Assembly (NCBI RefSeq): GCF_050874005.1
Contig: NZ_JBNMJV010000001.1
Span: 1 to 64,000 of the forward strand
Origin: Huintestinicola sp050874005
GTDB lineage: Bacteria > Bacillota > Clostridia > Oscillospirales > Ruminococcaceae
Reading direction: 5' to 3'
DNA length: 64,000 nt
Below, in pieces: positions 61,283 to 64,000 of the stretch (position 1 is its first letter; the number at the start of each line of letters is the position of its first letter). Made by a program: the position numbers and the translations under genes. The notes below the pieces were generated by a model. It was not told the DNA's origin, ran no database searches, and saw only the letters and a list, made by a program, of their open reading frames with translations.

Positions 61283-61993
61283 TTATAGGGTAACAACAGC
61301 TTTTCTGATGACCTTGCCGTTTGCGGCGGCGATACAGCCCTGAAGCAGCACAGTTTTTATTTTGCCCTGCTTGGCGGTGTCTGTATTGTGATGAAGCTTT
61401 TCGTCAAATTCATCTCCCGCTTTTACCTCGGTAAGCTTGTACACGGGACGGGTAAATGTGGAATTGTAGCAGGAGAGCAGATATGCATACAGCTCGCAGA
61501 GAATTGCAATGTCCGCTTTCGATTCTTCGTATTTGTTTATGGCAAGCTGCTCGGTATAGTCTCTGAGGCTCTTTAAATTCTCGGGAAGAACGCCGCAGAG
61601 AAATATTCCGCTGAGGGTGTTGTTTTTGAAAATGCCGCTCATTACTCTTGCGGAGCTTTCGGACAGGGTCTTGTATTTTTCATAGAGGGATATCTGCATA
61701 GCGTAAGAGCTGCAATAGCTGTTAAGGGTCTCTTTGCAGCGCTTGAGCTGGGAGGTAAGCTCGGCGTTTTCGGTCCGGAGCCTGCCTGCTTCAAGCTCTA
61801 AAAGAGCAATTTTTCTTGAAAGAGAGGCATTCTCGGCACTAAGCTCGGTTGCGTCTGTTCTGGGGAAAAGCTCTGTCTGTCCCTCGAGCCTGTCCTCATC
61901 AGCCTTTCCTGCGATAAGTTCAATAAGCTCCGCCTTTATCCTTTCGTCGCAAAGGGCTTCGGTAAATATTTCGTATAGCTTCTGCGGTTTCAT
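61283..61993 (-). CDS. Coiled-coil protein with GrpE-like C-terminal domain
   Basis: 236 residues. After a helical start, a coiled coil (about 48-95; AENASLSRKIALLELEAGRL) is followed by a helical middle part. The last 50 residues fit the GrpE beta domain: AGDEFDEKLHH (GrpE has GxxFDPxxHEA), GKIKTVLLQG and NGKVIRKAVV (GrpE has NGRVIRPAxV). GrpE is the nucleotide exchange factor for Hsp70. This protein precedes an Hsp70-like gene by 18 nt, so it is probably its dedicated partner. The GrpE assignment is my own reading of the motif pattern. Confidence 0.72.
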   Translation of the reverse strand: MKPQKLYEIFTEALCDERIKAELIELIAGKADEDRLEGQTELFPRTDATELSAENASLSRKIALLELEAGRLRTENAELTSQLKRCKETLNSYCSSYAMQISLYEKYKTLSESSARVMSGIFKNNTLSGIFLCGVLPENLKSLRDYTEQLAINKYEESKADIAILCELYAYLLSCYNSTFTRPVYKLTEVKAGDEFDEKLHHNTDTAKQGKIKTVLLQGCIAAANGKVIRKAVVTL

Positions 61994-62011
61994 AGCAGTA
62001 TGTTCTCCTGT

Positions 62012-62194
62012 TTATTTAAATTGATTGGTTTCCTTGCTGTATTCATAGCCCACAGCTCTGAGCCTGCTCTCAAGCTCCTCGGGGGAAATTTGCATATCTT
62101 CGCAGAGAGCCTCAAGAGAGGGATAGCTGTCTCTGAGTTTCATATTCACAACGCTCAGGAGCATTATGGGGTCATTTGGTATTTGTATGCTCAT
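62012..62194 (-). CDS. DUF4250 protein
   Basis: 60 residues (IPNDPIMLLSVVNMKLRD, YPSLEALCEDMQISPEEL, SKETNQFK) matching the DUF4250 family of Clostridia; function unknown. ATG 62194 follows AAGGAG. First gene of the operon with the GrpE-like and Hsp70-like genes. Confidence 0.85.
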   Translation of the reverse strand: MSIQIPNDPIMLLSVVNMKLRDSYPSLEALCEDMQISPEELESRLRAVGYEYSKETNQFK

Positions 62195-62233
62195 TTTTCT
62201 TTTTTCTCCTTGGATAATTTTATTCCACTTTAT

Positions 62234-62262
62234 ATTATACTCCATTTTTTGACTTTCTGCAA
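62234..62262 (-). promoter_or_regulatory. Promoter of the DUF4250/GrpE-like/Hsp70-like operon
   Basis: Minus-strand TTGCAG (62262-62257) and TATAAT (62239-62234), 17-bp spacer. Confidence 0.7.
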
Positions 62263-62355
62263 GGGGAAAATGGGGAAATGCATACTTTTTTATTGTCTTT
62301 TTTATGCTGTCCTTATTATTATACAGATAATATGATATGATATTATCATAGGGAA

Positions 62356-62384
62356 TTGTATTCCGAGGAAATTTGTGGTATAAT
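62356..62384 (+). promoter_or_regulatory. Promoter of mcrB
   Basis: TTGTAT (62356-62361) and TATAAT (62379-62384), 17-bp spacer. Confidence 0.7.
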
Positions 62385-62425
62385 TATAGAAAATGAAATG
62401 ACGAATTAAGGGAGATGTTTCGGTA

Positions 62426-64000
62426 ATGTCAAACAAGGAAAACAATGAAATGGTAAATGTATGCTGGTACGTTGGAGCATATACAGGTGAGGGAGATAAA
62501 CACAGAGAAGAAGAATATATTTCAAATGGCTTATGGGTTAACGGATATACTGATAAATATCTTGATGTTGTAAATTCAGTTCAGGTGGGAGATAAAATTG
62601 CAATAAAATCTTCCTATACTCAAAAAAATGATTTGCCGTTTGATATTAACGGTCAGACAGCTTCTGTTATGGAAATCAAGGCAATTGGCACAGTTATTAA
62701 AAATCTTGGAGACGGCAGAACACTTAAAGTCGATTGGCAAAGATGTTCACCAACAAAAAAATGGTATTTCTATACCGTACGAAATACCATATGGAAAGTT
62801 GTGCGCAGTTCTGAAAATGAATTAGCAAATGCTTTACTTGATTTTACATTTGAAAACAAACCCCAAGATTATATGTTGTTTCTTAATCACAATTATTGGG
62901 TAAAAAAATATGGATTGAATGGCGATGAGGGTAAAATAACCTACATCAGCGAAATAATCGCCGCATTAAAAACTTTAGGAGGAATAGCATCGCTTAAAGA
63001 AATAACAAAAGAGATTGAAAGACGAGATAAACTTCCCTATATCAAAACAAATCCTAATTGGAAAAATGCCGTTTCTCTTTATATCCAAAAACATTGCAAA
63101 GAAACCAAAACTTATAAAGATGGAAATGCAGAGTTGTTTTATTCTGTTGAAGGTATCAGAAAGGGTATTTGGGGACTTGTTGATTATGACCCCGATAATG
63201 ATGACAGCACCGAAGCGGAAGTTATCGAAGATATCACAGCACACCCTTATACCAAAAACGATTTTCTCAACGATGTCTACATATCCGAAAAAGAATACCA
63301 CACCCTCCACTCCCTCCTAACCCACAAGAAAAACATAATTCTCCAGGGCGCACCGGGAGTAGGAAAAACCTTTGCCGCAAAGCGTCTTGCATATACGTTT
63401 ATGGGAGAAAAGGACGAGAGCAGGGTAAAAACAGTTCAGTTTCATCAAAGCTGCTCCTATGAGGACTTTGTGGAGGGCTACAGACCTGCCGAGGACGGTG
63501 GATTTACCCTTAACGACGGCGTTTTCAAGAAGTTCTGCAAAGAAGCCGAAACAGACAGCGAACACAGCTACTTCTTTATAATCGACGAAATAAACAGGGG
63601 AAATCTCAGCAAAATTTTCGGCGAGCTGCTTATGCTCATAGAGGCGGACAAGCGTGGAGAAGGCTATTCGGCGGAGCTTGTTTACAGCGGAGATAGGTTC
63701 AGCGTTCCCGAAAATCTGTATATAATCGGAATGATGAACACCGCCGACCGCAGCCTTGCTATGATAGATTACGCTCTCCGCAGGCGATTTGCGTTCTATA
63801 CAATGAAGCCTGCCTTTGAAAATCCCGTCTTTAAAAGTCAGTATGAAAATGTTGACTGCAAGCTGTTTCATAAGGCGGTCAGAGCCGTGTGCGAGCTGAA
63901 TAAAACTATCCTTGAGGATAAAACTCTTGGAAAAGGCTTTGAGATAGGACACAGCTATTTCTGCAAATCTCCCGATGAGATAGACGATGTGCTTGTAAAA
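62426..64000 (+). CDS. mcrB: McrB-type AAA+ restriction subunit, 3' end outside window
   Basis: The frame from ATG 62426 stays open for 525 codons to the window end. N-terminal domain (about 10-130; WYVGAYTGEGD, VQVGDKIAIKSSYTQ) resembles EVE/PUA-like modified-base readers found on some McrB proteins. A middle helical domain (about 170-260) looks like HARE-HTH. The AAA+ domain has Walker A LQGAPGVGKT (about 308), Walker B FFIIDEINRGN (about 383) and MMNTADRSLAMIDYALRRRF. McrB with McrC cuts modified DNA (type IV restriction). The first 800 bases are AT-rich, the rest is not, which suggests domain exchange. mcrC is expected beyond the window. Confidence 0.9.
   Translation, partial: MSNKENNEMVNVCWYVGAYTGEGDKHREEEYISNGLWVNGYTDKYLDVVNSVQVGDKIAIKSSYTQKNDLPFDINGQTASVMEIKAIGTVIKNLGDGRTLKVDWQRCSPTKKWYFYTVRNTIWKVVRSSENELANALLDFTFENKPQDYMLFLNHNYWVKKYGLNGDEGKITYISEIIAALKTLGGIASLKEITKEIERRDKLPYIKTNPNWKNAVSLYIQKHCKETKTYKDGNAELFYSVEGIRKGIWGLVDYDPDNDDSTEAEVIEDITAHPYTKNDFLNDVYISEKEYHTLHSLLTHKKNIILQGAPGVGKTFAAKRLAYTFMGEKDESRVKTVQFHQSCSYEDFVEGYRPAEDGGFTLNDGVFKKFCKEAETDSEHSYFFIIDEINRGNLSKIFGELLMLIEADKRGEGYSAELVYSGDRFSVPENLYIIGMMNTADRSLAMIDYALRRRFAFYTMKPAFENPVFKSQYENVDCKLFHKAVRAVCELNKTILEDKTLGKGFEIGHSYFCKSPDEIDDVLVK

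Noticed and set aside
63317..63952. 211-codon minus-strand frame at the window end
   Set aside because: It is opposite the McrB AAA+ motifs, which clearly define the plus strand as coding.

Overview
The window looks like a chromosomal segment of an anaerobic, probably gut-dwelling Clostridia/Ruminococcus-type bacterium. This is inferred from gene content, not from a search. The supporting signs are the spmA/spmB spore-maturation pair, a bile-salt-hydrolase-type enzyme, a PPi-type phosphofructokinase, single-chain glycyl-tRNA synthetase, GatCAB, clostridial DUF4234/DUF4250 proteins, and many sigma-A promoters with TTGACA and TATAAT boxes 16-18 bp apart. Both ends are open: a leucine-rich-repeat protein enters at base 1 and an mcrB gene runs off base 64000.

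Layout. 1-9.4 kb: LRR protein, a transmembrane Ser/Thr kinase with BspA-type repeats, rsgA behind a leader with small ORFs and an internal terminator, a YhcC/YtqA-type radical SAM gene behind another leader terminator, a broken sigma/anti-sigma remnant, HD-GYP and AbrB-like regulators, spmAB and tRNA-Lys. 9.4-11.5 kb: an AT-rich, decayed restriction-modification pair next to the tRNA. 11.6-20 kb: galE, a CarD-family operon, a 0.77-kb non-coding stretch with hairpins, a lipoprotein, a histidine phosphatase, a bile-salt-hydrolase-type enzyme and putP. 20-25.6 kb: Nudix, HTH, a SpoVB/MATE-type flippase, and iscS-iscU behind a palindromic operator. 25.9-37.6 kb: pfp, then a full set for arginine synthesis from glutamate (argG, argH, argC, argJ, argB, argD, argF) with small accessory genes between.

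37.6-44.2 kb is a minus-strand corrinoid operon under a cobalamin riboswitch. It encodes an exported CbiK-type cobaltochelatase lipoprotein, a duplicated-domain lipoprotein, a binding protein, a permease and an ATPase. An unrelated gene flanked by AT-rich simple repeats sits inside it. 44.3-51.6 kb: a YitT protein, an Rpn-type nuclease gene with a truncated copy, gatCAB and glyS. 51.6-52.0 kb holds what looks like an unannotated type I toxin-antitoxin module. 52-58.3 kb: CE2-type esterase, acetyltransferase, DUF1015 protein, hybrid histidine kinase and a lipid kinase.

58.4-62.2 kb is an operon of DUF4250, a GrpE-like coiled-coil protein and a 954-residue Hsp70-like ATPase. This divergent chaperone pair is, in my view, the most interesting candidate for an undescribed system here. 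It lies divergent to mcrB (type IV restriction). A dispersed palindromic repeat family (three full copies and at least two partial ones) sits just behind stop codons and has truncated a hicB gene.
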